A stretch of DNA of 6,964 nt from an uncultured Clostridia bacterium. GTDB taxonomy: Bacteria > Bacillota > Clostridia > Lachnospirales > Lachnospiraceae. Shown here in pieces: positions 1 to 6,070 of the stretch (positions are counted from its first letter, which is position 1; every line of letters starts with the position of its first letter). The position numbers and the translations under genes were made by a program. The notes beneath the pieces are model-generated. The model saw only the letters and a program-made list of their open reading frames with translations. It had not been told where the DNA came from and searched no databases. The stretch covers positions 1-6,964 of the forward strand of contig CAMUFS010000164.1 of the NCBI GenBank assembly GCA_947088195.1, given 5' to 3'.

Positions 1-248
1 GTATATTTTGGCCGGGAACTTTTAGTATGGCTGCATTGCATTTACCTGCCGCTGGGACAGCAATGTATGCTTTGATGGCGCTTGCAGGAGATATAGGCTG
101 TTCAGCCGGTCCAACGGTGGTGGGGATGATTGCTAGTGCAAACGGCGATCAATTAAAAATGGGATTTACATTTGCCATGATATTTCCTATTATTATACTA
201 GCAGGAATAACGATGCTAAAGAGTAAAAAAGCAACGATAGAAAAATAG
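1..248 (+). CDS. MFS transporter, C-terminal fragment (cut by window start)
   Basis: The reading frame is open from base 3 to the TAG at 246-248 and gives 81 residues, so the gene starts before the window. What is visible is the end of a membrane transporter: a WPGTFSMAA segment, then an alanine- and glycine-rich helix containing GTAMYALMALAGDIGCSAGP, then a last hydrophobic helix (FTFAMIFPIIILAGITML) and a short lysine-rich cytoplasmic tail. This matches helices 11-12 of major facilitator superfamily carriers, where the G-D-x-G-C-S-x-G-P segment is familiar from clostridial sugar-type MFS proteins. The substrate cannot be told from this part. An internal ATG at 27 lies in the middle of the conserved segment and is not a credible start. 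No U-rich intrinsic terminator follows the stop; the next 110 bases contain inverted repeats described separately. Confidence 0.8.
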   Translation, partial: IFWPGTFSMAALHLPAAGTAMYALMALAGDIGCSAGPTVVGMIASANGDQLKMGFTFAMIFPIIILAGITMLKSKKATIEK

Positions 249-257
249 AATAAAACA

Positions 258-353
258 GCATCAGCCGCCAAGTGTTCCTCCGGGATATACTGTGTGTGAA
301 CCGAGACACTGGCGATACAGCAGAACCGTACTCCTCCCAGAACTGATGCCAGT
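258..353. other. Intergenic inverted-repeat region, possible structured RNA
   Basis: Two nested pairings are visible. The outer one is GCATCAG (258-264) with CTGATGC (343-349). The inner one is CGCC-A-AGTGT (266-275) with ACACTGGCG (306-314), nine pairs with one bulged A. A third pairing competes with both: ACTGGC (308-313) with GCCAGT (348-353). Mutually exclusive stems are typical of leader or trailer RNAs that switch fold, but no U-run follows the plus-strand structure. I do not recognise a known riboswitch or small RNA here. It could be the 3' trailer of the transporter mRNA, a small RNA on either strand (on the minus strand the outer stem is followed by TGTTTTATT), or an old repeat. Confidence 0.35.
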
Positions 354-395
354 AATATTGTAGATCAGACTTTGCAAATATGCAAGAAAAATAGA

Positions 396-414
396 AAATA
401 TTTGATAAATATTT
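396..414. repeat. Tandem AAATATTT palindromes over the -35 box
   Basis: AAATATTT occurs at 396-403 and again at 407-414, with GAT between them, so the two palindromes are 11 bases apart, about one helical turn. They overlap the likely -35 box at 402-407. This would suit binding of a dimeric repressor on one face of the helix, but the tract is A/T-rich and chance is a real alternative. Confidence 0.4.
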
Positions 415-429
415 AAACCAGTTTACAAT
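402..429 (+). promoter_or_regulatory. Probable sigma-A promoter of the PAP2 gene
   Basis: TTGATA at 402-407 and TACAAT at 424-429, separated by 16 bases, each differ little from TTGACA and TATAAT. Transcription would start near 436, leaving a leader of about 30 bases before the PAP2 start codon. The -35 box overlaps the second copy of an AAATATTT palindrome (396-403 and 407-414), which could be an operator. Confidence 0.45.
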
Positions 430-465
430 AATTTGAAATAAACAGTCGTAAGAAAAAGGAGGATT

Positions 466-993
466 ATGAAAACTTTATTTATGGTAGATGGTGAGGTTTT
501 ATTATTTTTGCAAGAATATATAAGGAATCCAGTGTTGGATGTTATTTTTAAAGCAATTACACATTTGGGTGATAAAGGAGCTATTTGGATAGTTCTTGGA
601 GTGCTTTTACTTTTTTTTGAAAAAAGCAGGCGAGCAGGAGTGCTTGTATTATTTTCTTTGTTTATGTCGTTACTTATTAACAATATGGTATTAAAACATG
701 TATTTTCGAGAACGAGACCTTATGAGGTGGTGGAAGGGCTGATTCCCTTAATCCCAGCGCCGCGAGATTTTTCTTTTCCTTCTGGGCATACAGCAAGCTC
801 TTTTGCAGCAGCGATAAGCATCTATAGAACCATGCCAAAGATTTTCGGGGTAAGTGCATTAATTCTTGCAGGGTTGATTGCGCTGTCAAGGCTTTATGTT
901 GGTGTACATTATCCTACAGATGTAATAGGAGGCTTGCTTGGAGGAATGGCGGCGGCCTATACGGCAGGTTATTTTTTGCTGCAAAGACATTAA
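466..993 (+). CDS. PAP2-family membrane phosphatase
   Basis: This 175-residue integral membrane protein carries all three parts of the PAP2 acid phosphatase signature. K77-HVFSRT-R84-P85 is the KX6RP motif, P105-SGH108 is the central PSGH, and S141-R142-x5-H148 followed by P150-x-D152 is the third motif. Family members remove phosphate from lipid or polyprenyl phosphates such as undecaprenyl pyrophosphate, phosphatidic acid or phosphatidylglycerol phosphate, with H108 and H148 as catalytic histidines; the actual substrate is not visible. Hydrophobic helices lie near residues 39-50, 57-76, 108-119, 126-140 and 152-172. The start at 466 is chosen because AGGAGG sits at 457-462, although the spacing of 3 bases is short; the next in-frame ATG at 481 is too far from it. 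The length is normal for small bacterial PAP2 proteins. Its stop codon overlaps the -35 box of the next gene's promoter. Confidence 0.93.
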   Translation: MKTLFMVDGEVLLFLQEYIRNPVLDVIFKAITHLGDKGAIWIVLGVLLLFFEKSRRAGVLVLFSLFMSLLINNMVLKHVFSRTRPYEVVEGLIPLIPAPRDFSFPSGHTASSFAAAISIYRTMPKIFGVSALILAGLIALSRLYVGVHYPTDVIGGLLGGMAAAYTAGYFLLQRH

Positions 994-1017
994 ATTTTTT
1001 CCCTGTTCTGCCGATGA
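991..1017 (+). promoter_or_regulatory. SigD/FliA-type (flagellar sigma) promoter
   Basis: TAAA at 991-994 is followed after exactly 15 bases by GCCGATGA at 1010-1017. The B. subtilis SigD consensus is TAAA-N14..16-GCCGATAT, so both boxes and the spacing fit. The first three bases of the -35 element are the TAA stop codon of the PAP2 gene. The predicted start near 1023-1026 leaves a leader of about 40 bases before the ATG at 1067. No better sigma-A promoter was seen in this 73-base gap. The call rests on the motif only. Confidence 0.65.
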
Positions 1018-1066
1018 TATAGGTAAGTATTGTAAGATACCAATCGGTACAGAAGGGGGATTTTGT

Positions 1067-1903
1067 ATGAATACCATAGAGAATAGCAATATGACAAATA
1101 TAGCAAATACTTATATGGAAAGGGCAAAAAAGAAGGAGGAAAATAGTAAGACCTTAGCTTCCCGTGTGCAAAAAAGTTCTAAAAAGAAGGTTAAAAAAAA
1201 GAGGCTGAATTATAATCACAGGGAAACATCTCAGCAGATTTTGCGTGCGAATAAGCTTAGCAGTGCAGCGAATGTATTGGCACATGCACGTACTAAGCTT
1301 GGTGTGCTAAGGCGCAGCCAATCCACAGGACAATATGATGATCGGGAGATAACAAATGCAATAATACATGCTAGGCGTATGATACAATGCGCATCGAAAA
1401 AAGTGCAAAATCTAAGAGAAGAAGAGATACAAAAGAAAAAGCTGGAAAGAAAAAACGGCAGCGAGGATATGGTAAGAAAAATAGAGACAAGACATAAAAT
1501 TGAGAGAAAGGAACGGCAGATTAAACAGGAGATAGCAAAGCAGGAGGCGTTGGAAGCGATTGCTGAGAAAAAAGATTGGGTGGAATTGGCTCAGAAGAAA
1601 AAATGGAATCGAAATTATGAGCGTGGTAAGGTCAATGAAGCAGATATGAAATATATTAAGGGTAAGCTTTCCATTATGAAGGATGAGGGATATTCAGACG
1701 AGAGCAACGAGATTCTCAGGTTAAAAGCTTCTCTGGACGAGTTAAGTAGAGAGCAGGCAAGAGTACAGGCAGAACAGAGTGCATCCACTGCTCCTGTTGA
1801 TTCTTCTGGTGCAGCGGATGCATCGCTTTCTATGGAATTATCAGGAACAGCGACAGAACAGGCAGCCGCAGCCGTGGGGAGCGTGGTGGACATAGCTCTA
1901 TGA
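1067..1903 (+). CDS. Lysine-rich helical protein of unknown function, likely SigD-dependent
   Basis: This encodes 278 residues with no signal peptide or membrane segment. Residues 1-46 are polar and end in a very basic stretch (SSKKKVKKKRLNYN, 37-50). Residues 50-118 form the core that looks most conserved: HRETSQQILRANK, SSAANVLAHARTKLGVLRR, then TGQYDDREITNAIIHARRM and KKVQNLREEE. Residues 117-170 are long charged helix of coiled-coil type, and from about 236 the tail is rich in Ala, Ser, Thr and Glu. The core resembles uncharacterised Lachnospiraceae proteins I recall with a 'KARxKVxxLRRKLKTGEYDDxE' pattern; no function is known to me. The start at 1067 is supported by AAGGGGGA (1053-1060) at good spacing; the frame continues upstream to 938, but that part overlaps the PAP2 gene and lacks such a site. 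The SigD-type promoter suggests a link to motility or cell separation. Confidence 0.8.
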   Translation: MNTIENSNMTNIANTYMERAKKKEENSKTLASRVQKSSKKKVKKKRLNYNHRETSQQILRANKLSSAANVLAHARTKLGVLRRSQSTGQYDDREITNAIIHARRMIQCASKKVQNLREEEIQKKKLERKNGSEDMVRKIETRHKIERKERQIKQEIAKQEALEAIAEKKDWVELAQKKKWNRNYERGKVNEADMKYIKGKLSIMKDEGYSDESNEILRLKASLDELSREQARVQAEQSASTAPVDSSGAADASLSMELSGTATEQAAAAVGSVVDIAL

Positions 1904-3073
1904 TTGTAGTTTGCGTATGGCGTATTCCGGCTTTATAACTTCTTTGTTTTTGTGATATTGTGTAAAAATTCGGTTAAGTATTAGTTTTATGACATCCATA
2001 TTAGGTGCGGGAACCAAGAGCAGATATTGAGAAGGACTGTAGCGGGTGAAAATATCACTTGCCCGCAGTGAGTTTATAATTGCATTTTTAAGGAGCAGCA
2101 TACTCTGATTTAAAATATTTTTATCTGTGTAGGTTTCTGGAATGGTAATCAGGCATAGATAGATAGAGGAACGTGTCCTTTTTACGACGCGAGTCTCTAA
2201 GCGGTACAATTCTTTAAATATTTCATATTCGCAAAAAAAGGTTCCTGTGGGTGATTTTTCTGTTAAGCTGTCCTGAATAAGTTCAATATCTGTCTCCACA
2301 TGGTTTCTGCCTGTAGAAATAATTCTATATAATTCCAGAAAACGCTCTGAGGGAAGCTGAGAAAAATGAGAGAGAAATAGTTCCCTTGATGTATTATACT
2401 GAGTGAGTGCGGCTTGTTGGCTTCCAGACAGATATAGAGAATGAATTAAATGATAATGGATACTTTCCTCATAAGGCGTGAGGGACAGCACCTGCCAGCA
2501 TAGGTTTGCCGCCTGAGCATATGCTTCACTTTTCATTAACAGTTCAATCATAGTTCGGGCAGAGTGCAGATACAAAGCATGATATTTGGAATGGAGAGAA
2601 GAGATCCAGTTATTTTCCCGGATGTCGGGAAGAAAATCACCTTGATAGAGGGTTAAGGCATGCTTTAAGGTATTTTGATAAGCTGTGGTATCTCTTTCCA
2701 TCTCTGCTGTACGACATAAGCTAGAAAATTCTTCTACATCAATCTGACAGGGAATCTCAGGATTAAATGCATAGGTCCCATGGTATGGAAGAATAACAGG
2801 TTCTGGGTAAGATAAGGAACTAAGAAGCTTTTTTAATCGGTGCATCAAAGTCTTTAATGCGCCAGATGGATTGCTGCTTGTCTCTTTCTGCCATAATAGA
2901 TGAATATATTCTTCCTGAGAGATTTCCCGGTTTCGGTTTAGAACCATATAAGATAAAAGTATCCAAAGCTTTTTGGAGTGATGGTCTGTGGAGCGGATGG
3001 AATGTTCTTGAAAATAAATCGTGCAGGCTCCAAGCATCCGCATATGGATGGCTGGAAGCGTTGATTGTGGCAT
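1898..3073 (-). CDS. SARP/BTAD transcriptional regulator with degenerate GGDEF-like C-terminus
   Basis: The protein has 391 residues. Residues about 8-105 form an OmpR-like winged helix of the SARP type (MRMLGACTIYF opening, SKKLWILLSYMVLNR, EEYIHLLW, ALKTLMHRLKKLL, Y-H-G-T-YAF). Residues about 111-255 are the bacterial transcriptional activator domain, a helical TPR-like region (DVEEF, TLYQGDFLPD, LCWQVLSLTPYEESIHYHLI, SGSQQAALTQY). Residues about 275-375 resemble a GGDEF fold without its active site: SLRASDIFTRY is followed by SPSQY (346-350) where GGDEF would be, then LLLVP. It probably binds DNA as a regulator responding to an unknown signal; the target is not evident. ATG at 3073 is supported by GAGG (3082-3079) five bases upstream. 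The stop overlaps the 3' end of the convergent gene ending at 1903. It may be cotranscribed with the nucleotidyltransferase 56 bases upstream. Confidence 0.85.
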   Translation of the reverse strand: MPQSTLPAIHMRMLGACTIYFQEHSIRSTDHHSKKLWILLSYMVLNRNREISQEEYIHLLWQKETSSNPSGALKTLMHRLKKLLSSLSYPEPVILPYHGTYAFNPEIPCQIDVEEFSSLCRTAEMERDTTAYQNTLKHALTLYQGDFLPDIRENNWISSLHSKYHALYLHSARTMIELLMKSEAYAQAANLCWQVLSLTPYEESIHYHLIHSLYLSGSQQAALTQYNTSRELFLSHFSQLPSERFLELYRIISTGRNHVETDIELIQDSLTEKSPTGTFFCEYEIFKELYRLETRVVKRTRSSIYLCLITIPETYTDKNILNQSMLLLKNAIINSLRASDIFTRYSPSQYLLLVPAPNMDVIKLILNRIFTQYHKNKEVIKPEYAIRKLQS

Positions 3074-3088
3074 AATTTCCTCATTTCT

Positions 3089-3113
3089 GCGCTGCTTTTT
3101 ACAAAAGCAGCGC
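3089..3113. repeat. Strong hairpin between nucleotidyltransferase and regulator
   Basis: GCGCTGCTTTT (3089-3099) and AAAAGCAGCGC (3103-3113) form a perfect 11-base inverted repeat with a 3-base loop. It lies after the stop of the nucleotidyltransferase gene (3130) and just before the ribosome site of the regulator (3082-3079). On the leftward transcript no U-run follows the stem (it continues AGAAATGAGG), so it is not a standard intrinsic terminator. It may act as a leaky terminator, an mRNA 3'-end stabiliser, or an operator or translation control for the regulator. Confidence 0.65.
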
Positions 3114-3129
3114 GGGATAGCTATGTATT

Positions 3130-4041
3130 TTATGGAAATAAGTGTTCAGGATAGATTCCTTCTTTGGTGAGAGCAGCAAAAGAATCTATGACGTATTGTT
3201 TATCTTCTTGATATGTGACACCAAACCATTTGTCATTTGTGTGAAGAACACTGACTTTTGCAAGATCTTCTTTTATTAATTTATCAACCACTTCAGGAAG
3301 CAGATATTCAGACTTTATTGGATTCTCCATATGGTCAAGAAAATCCGTAAAGCGCTGTTTAAGCTCTTCTAAGAAATCTGGGGTAAAGCCCCACATATTC
3401 ATAGATACTGGGCAGAAGAAGTCAATATCGCGCTGTCCATCATCTTCTTTTATGTAGGCGCGGGAACCATCTTTGCAGACATTTGATGTCTCCACAATGT
3501 CTGTAAGACATCCATTTTCATCCACATGGCAGATTCCTCTGGTGACAGAGCCAAATTCACTTAATGTGTTGCCTAACACAAAGCCTGCCATACAGAAATG
3601 ATATTTTTTATCGGATGGTTTTGGATTTGATAAAAATTCGTGAATTACCTTGAAGCCTTCTCTTCCATAATAATCATCTGCATTGATAACAGCAAAAGGC
3701 GCATCAAGCTTTCCAAGACAGCTTAAGACAGCTTGCCCTGTGCCCCATGGCTTTGTTCTGTCCACTGGTCTGTGATAACCGTCAGGAAGTGCATCCAGAT
3801 CTTGGAAAATATATTCTGTCTCAATATATTTCGAGATGCGGTCTCCAATGATTTCTTTAAAATCTTTTTCAATATCCTTTCGAATAATAAAGATAACCTT
3901 TTTAAATCCGGCGCGGATCGCATCATAGATAGAGTATTCCATAATAATCTCTCCTCCCGGACCAACGGGAGTAAGCTGCTTGATTCCCCCGAAACGGCTG
4001 CCGATGCCGGCAGCCATAATAACCAAAACATTATTTTTCAT
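3130..4041 (-). CDS. Sugar-phosphate nucleotidyltransferase (GT-A fold)
   Basis: The protein has 303 residues and is complete. The N-terminus carries the nucleotide-binding loop of NTP-transferases: MAAGIGSRFGGIKQLTPVGP (residues 9-28), where G-x-G-S-R-x-G-G-x-K-Q fits the phosphate-binding signature. PWGTGQAVL (98-106) and VINADDYYG (118-126) follow; the paired aspartates D122-D123 are the expected metal-binding site. Such enzymes join a nucleoside triphosphate to a sugar 1-phosphate or similar phosphate and make an activated precursor for polysaccharide, teichoic acid or glycan synthesis; the sugar and the nucleotide cannot be read from the sequence. It is cytoplasmic, with no membrane segment. 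ATG at 4041 has GGGAGGG (4055-4049) seven bases upstream, and an excellent promoter precedes it. No glycosyltransferase or sugar kinase sits beside it here, so its pathway is open. Confidence 0.85.
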   Translation of the reverse strand: MKNNVLVIMAAGIGSRFGGIKQLTPVGPGGEIIMEYSIYDAIRAGFKKVIFIIRKDIEKDFKEIIGDRISKYIETEYIFQDLDALPDGYHRPVDRTKPWGTGQAVLSCLGKLDAPFAVINADDYYGREGFKVIHEFLSNPKPSDKKYHFCMAGFVLGNTLSEFGSVTRGICHVDENGCLTDIVETSNVCKDGSRAYIKEDDGQRDIDFFCPVSMNMWGFTPDFLEELKQRFTDFLDHMENPIKSEYLLPEVVDKLIKEDLAKVSVLHTNDKWFGVTYQEDKQYVIDSFAALTKEGIYPEHLFP

Positions 4042-4076
4042 TTGTTTTCCCTCCCGGAAATTATTGTTCTTTCCCT

Positions 4077-4105
4077 ATTATAGTATAGGAAGGGAAGAAT
4101 GTAAA
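4077..4105 (-). promoter_or_regulatory. Sigma-A promoter of the nucleotidyltransferase gene
   Basis: Read leftward, TTTACA (4105-4100) and TATAAT (4082-4077) are separated by exactly 17 bases. The -10 box is perfect and the -35 box differs from TTGACA at two positions. Transcription should start near 4070, giving a leader of about 30 bases. This is the strongest promoter in the window. A short inverted repeat, AACAG/CTGTT (4107-4111 and 4119-4123), lies just upstream of it. Confidence 0.8.
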
Positions 4106-4148
4106 CAACAGTTTTAGTCTGTTCTTGTACGTGGAGCTTAAGAATTGT

Positions 4149-4556
4149 TTAATTTAGCTCAGCGATTCTGCTGATTCCCACATATATCTGTGAAATTTTA
4201 TACCATGTGGAGAAGTCCACATCCCCAGTCTGCGGAAGCCCAAAGATGGATTGAAATTCTCTGACAGCACTCTGTGTCATTGGACCATAGATGCCATCCG
4301 CAGCGATTCTTGGTATGGCAGAATAAACTTCAGCGATCACATCTAGCTGTTCTTGCATATGGCGTACCTTTTCACCCCGTGAGCCTATGGTCAGAGTGTA
4401 ACCGGGCCATGAAGAAGGGATACCAGATATCTGTTCCGCGGTGTTAATATACATATCAAAACCATAGAAATGACGGATAATTTCAATGGGGGAATACCCT
4501 TGATCCCCTAAGCTTTTGGAACCCCATTGTGTCATCCTTATAGTAATAACATACAA
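4149..4556 (-). pseudogene. 3' part of an interrupted SpoIID-like/PG-binding cell-wall protein gene
   Basis: The frame gives 135 residues from a TTG at 4556, but real homology begins only at the ATG at 4535. MTQWGSKSLGDQGYSPIEI (from residue 8) then FYG resembles the 'MSQWG...A-x-QGYSxxEIL-x-YY' end of SpoIID/LytB-type domains. Residues about 53-130 form a PG_binding_1 domain (LTIGSRGEKVRHMQEQL, DGIYGPMTQSAVREFQ, FGLPQTGDVD) ending in WYKISQIYVGISRIAELN. In the clostridial proteins I recall with this architecture, about 200 further residues precede the 'xxMTQWG' motif; here they are missing and a stop (4559-4557) lies just upstream of the TTG. The break lies 15 bases from the end of a serine recombinase gene. 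I infer that an element has split this gene, and that the 5' part lies to the right of the window. The fragment might still be translated, since GGATGACA gives a weak start at 4535. Confidence 0.75.
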
Positions 4557-4565
4557 TTATGGGTT
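4520..4565. other. Candidate recombinase attachment junction (att)
   Basis: Host-gene homology ends at about 4535-4540 and the recombinase gene ends at 4572, so the element boundary lies in between. An imperfect inverted repeat, AACCCCAT (4520-4527) with ATGGGTT (4559-4565), is centred near 4543 and spans 46 bases, close to the 40-50 bases used by large serine recombinases. The 9-base direct repeat ATAGTAATA (4540-4548 and 4578-4586) also touches the junction. The crossover point cannot be fixed without the other end or an empty site. Confidence 0.4.
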
Positions 4566-4571
4566 AAAAAA

Positions 4572-6047
4572 TTAAGAATAGTAATAGAGCTTTACTGTAT
4601 CTGTCACTTTATCATAAATGATTCTCTCTACCACATTTTTGAGTGTAGAGTTTTTCTTAGAAATATCAGCATTGGATAAAAGAACATCATGAACACTTCT
4701 CAGGCGTTTTTGCATTATTTGTCTTACTTCTTCAGGAGAAAGGTCCTGTCTAACAGGAGAAAGAAGAGTAAGCTTTTCTTCTAGTCGCTGTCGTTCCTCT
4801 TGTAGTCTAAGCTTGTTTTTTTTGTATTCTTCCATAGTATCAATACCATTAATGTAAGCATCGCGGGCACGTTGTTCCTTATAAGTGATTCTATGAATCA
4901 AATCGGTGAGGCGTTTCTGTTCTGCAGAAGTGGATTCATGTTGTCTGGGAGATATAATATTGCTGTAAGAAAAGGATTCTGTCTGAAATGCATCTTGTAT
5001 GGAAGATAGCACGGCTGGTTCTAATTTAGTGGCAGCAACAGAAGTTTTGGCAGCGCATTTTCCTTTGGTATAACCATAACAGGTAAAATAGAACAAAATT
5101 TTGTTGGAGGATTTTACTGCTTTTGCTATCATTGTGCGACCGCAGGCAGGACATTTTACAAGACCAGACAGCCAGTGCTTGTAAGTACTGGAAGGTCTTG
5201 CTCCTTTTGGCCTGTATTCGGTATGGTAACGTTCCTGTGCTTTCTTAAATAAATTTTCTGAAATAATTGCCTGATGTTCCCCTTTTCGGATAATCCATTC
5301 AGATTCATCTTTGATTTCATTTGTTTCGTTGCAATGTCGGTTCCATCTCAATAAACCACAATACATAGGATTTTGAAGTATGTATTCTACAGAACGACGT
5401 TCAAATGGCTTATGTCTTTGCGTTTCATATCCCATTTCATTTAAAGAGCGAGCTATATCAAAGATTCCTTTATGTTGATTTGCGTAGGCATCAAAAATAT
5501 AGCGGATGGCAGCAGCCTCTTCTGGGACAATAACAGGAGGTTGTTTGGGAGCTTCCATACGGTATCCCAGCGGAGGGCTTGCCTGATAGCCTCCCCGAAG
5601 TGCCTTCTCTGTCATGCCCCGCATAACTTCACCAGAAAGACGAATAGAATAATATTCATCCATCCATTCAATAATACGCTCAATCAGGCTGCCAAAAGGA
5701 CCATCTGCCACAGGTTCACTTACACTTATAACATCTATTCCCTGCTTTTTTAACAGGGATTTGTATACAATAGACTCTTCTTGATTTCTGGCAAAACGTG
5801 AGAATTTCCAGACTAAGATAATATCAAATGGGATAGGCTTTGTTTTGGCAAGTGCAATCATCTGTTGGAACTGAGGCCGCTTATCTGCTTTTTTGCCGGA
5901 GATACCTTTTTCTTCAAAGATATACTCTTCGGAGACAATAATTTGATTGGCCTTAGCATAATCTAACAGAAGTCGTTTTTGAGCATCAGGCGAAAGCTCA
6001 TCTTGTAAATGTGTGCTGACTCGGATGTATAAGGCGCCATTTTTCAT
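4572..6047 (-). CDS. Large serine recombinase (site-specific integrase/excisionase)
   Basis: The protein has 491 residues. The N-terminal resolvase domain has ALYIRVST with the nucleophilic Ser at residue 11 and Arg at 9, EEKGISGK near 45-52, and FDIILVWKFSRFARN (74-88) with the helper residues K81, S83, R84 and R87. The recombinase domain spans about 150-265 (GYQASPPLGYR, IRYIFDAYA, ILQNPMYCG). A zinc ribbon follows with C299-x2-C302 and C323-x7-C331, then a long charged coiled coil of about 375-432. It cuts and rejoins DNA at att sites through a covalent phosphoserine link. The start at 6047 is chosen because AGGAAGG (6060-6054) lies six bases upstream; a GTG at 6071 in the same frame has no such support. 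Its size and layout resemble SpoIVCA-type and transposon-type recombinases. It is probably the integrase of the element that splits the gene at 4149-4556. Confidence 0.95.
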   Translation of the reverse strand: MKNGALYIRVSTHLQDELSPDAQKRLLLDYAKANQIIVSEEYIFEEKGISGKKADKRPQFQQMIALAKTKPIPFDIILVWKFSRFARNQEESIVYKSLLKKQGIDVISVSEPVADGPFGSLIERIIEWMDEYYSIRLSGEVMRGMTEKALRGGYQASPPLGYRMEAPKQPPVIVPEEAAAIRYIFDAYANQHKGIFDIARSLNEMGYETQRHKPFERRSVEYILQNPMYCGLLRWNRHCNETNEIKDESEWIIRKGEHQAIISENLFKKAQERYHTEYRPKGARPSSTYKHWLSGLVKCPACGRTMIAKAVKSSNKILFYFTCYGYTKGKCAAKTSVAATKLEPAVLSSIQDAFQTESFSYSNIISPRQHESTSAEQKRLTDLIHRITYKEQRARDAYINGIDTMEEYKKNKLRLQEERQRLEEKLTLLSPVRQDLSPEEVRQIMQKRLRSVHDVLLSNADISKKNSTLKNVVERIIYDKVTDTVKLYYYS

Positions 6048-6070
6048 AAAATACCTTCCTTTACATTTCA

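Noticed and set aside
466..993. Minus-strand open frames across the PAP2, nucleotidyltransferase and recombinase genes
   Set aside because: They are antisense shadows of clearly functional genes and have no ribosome sites or recognisable motifs.
938..1066. Upstream extension of the coiled-coil protein frame to an ATG at 938
   Set aside because: It overlaps the C-terminal PAP2 motif region, has no ribosome site, and the ATG at 1067 has AAGGGGGA at good spacing.
3996..4015. GGCTGCC/GGCAGCC inverted repeat within the nucleotidyltransferase gene
   Set aside because: It falls in codons of the Ala/Gly-rich nucleotide-binding loop; codon content explains it.
4107..4123. AACAG/CTGTT inverted repeat as terminator of the PG-binding fragment
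   Set aside because: The stem is only 5 bases long, has a 7-base A/T loop and no proper U-run; it is too weak to call.
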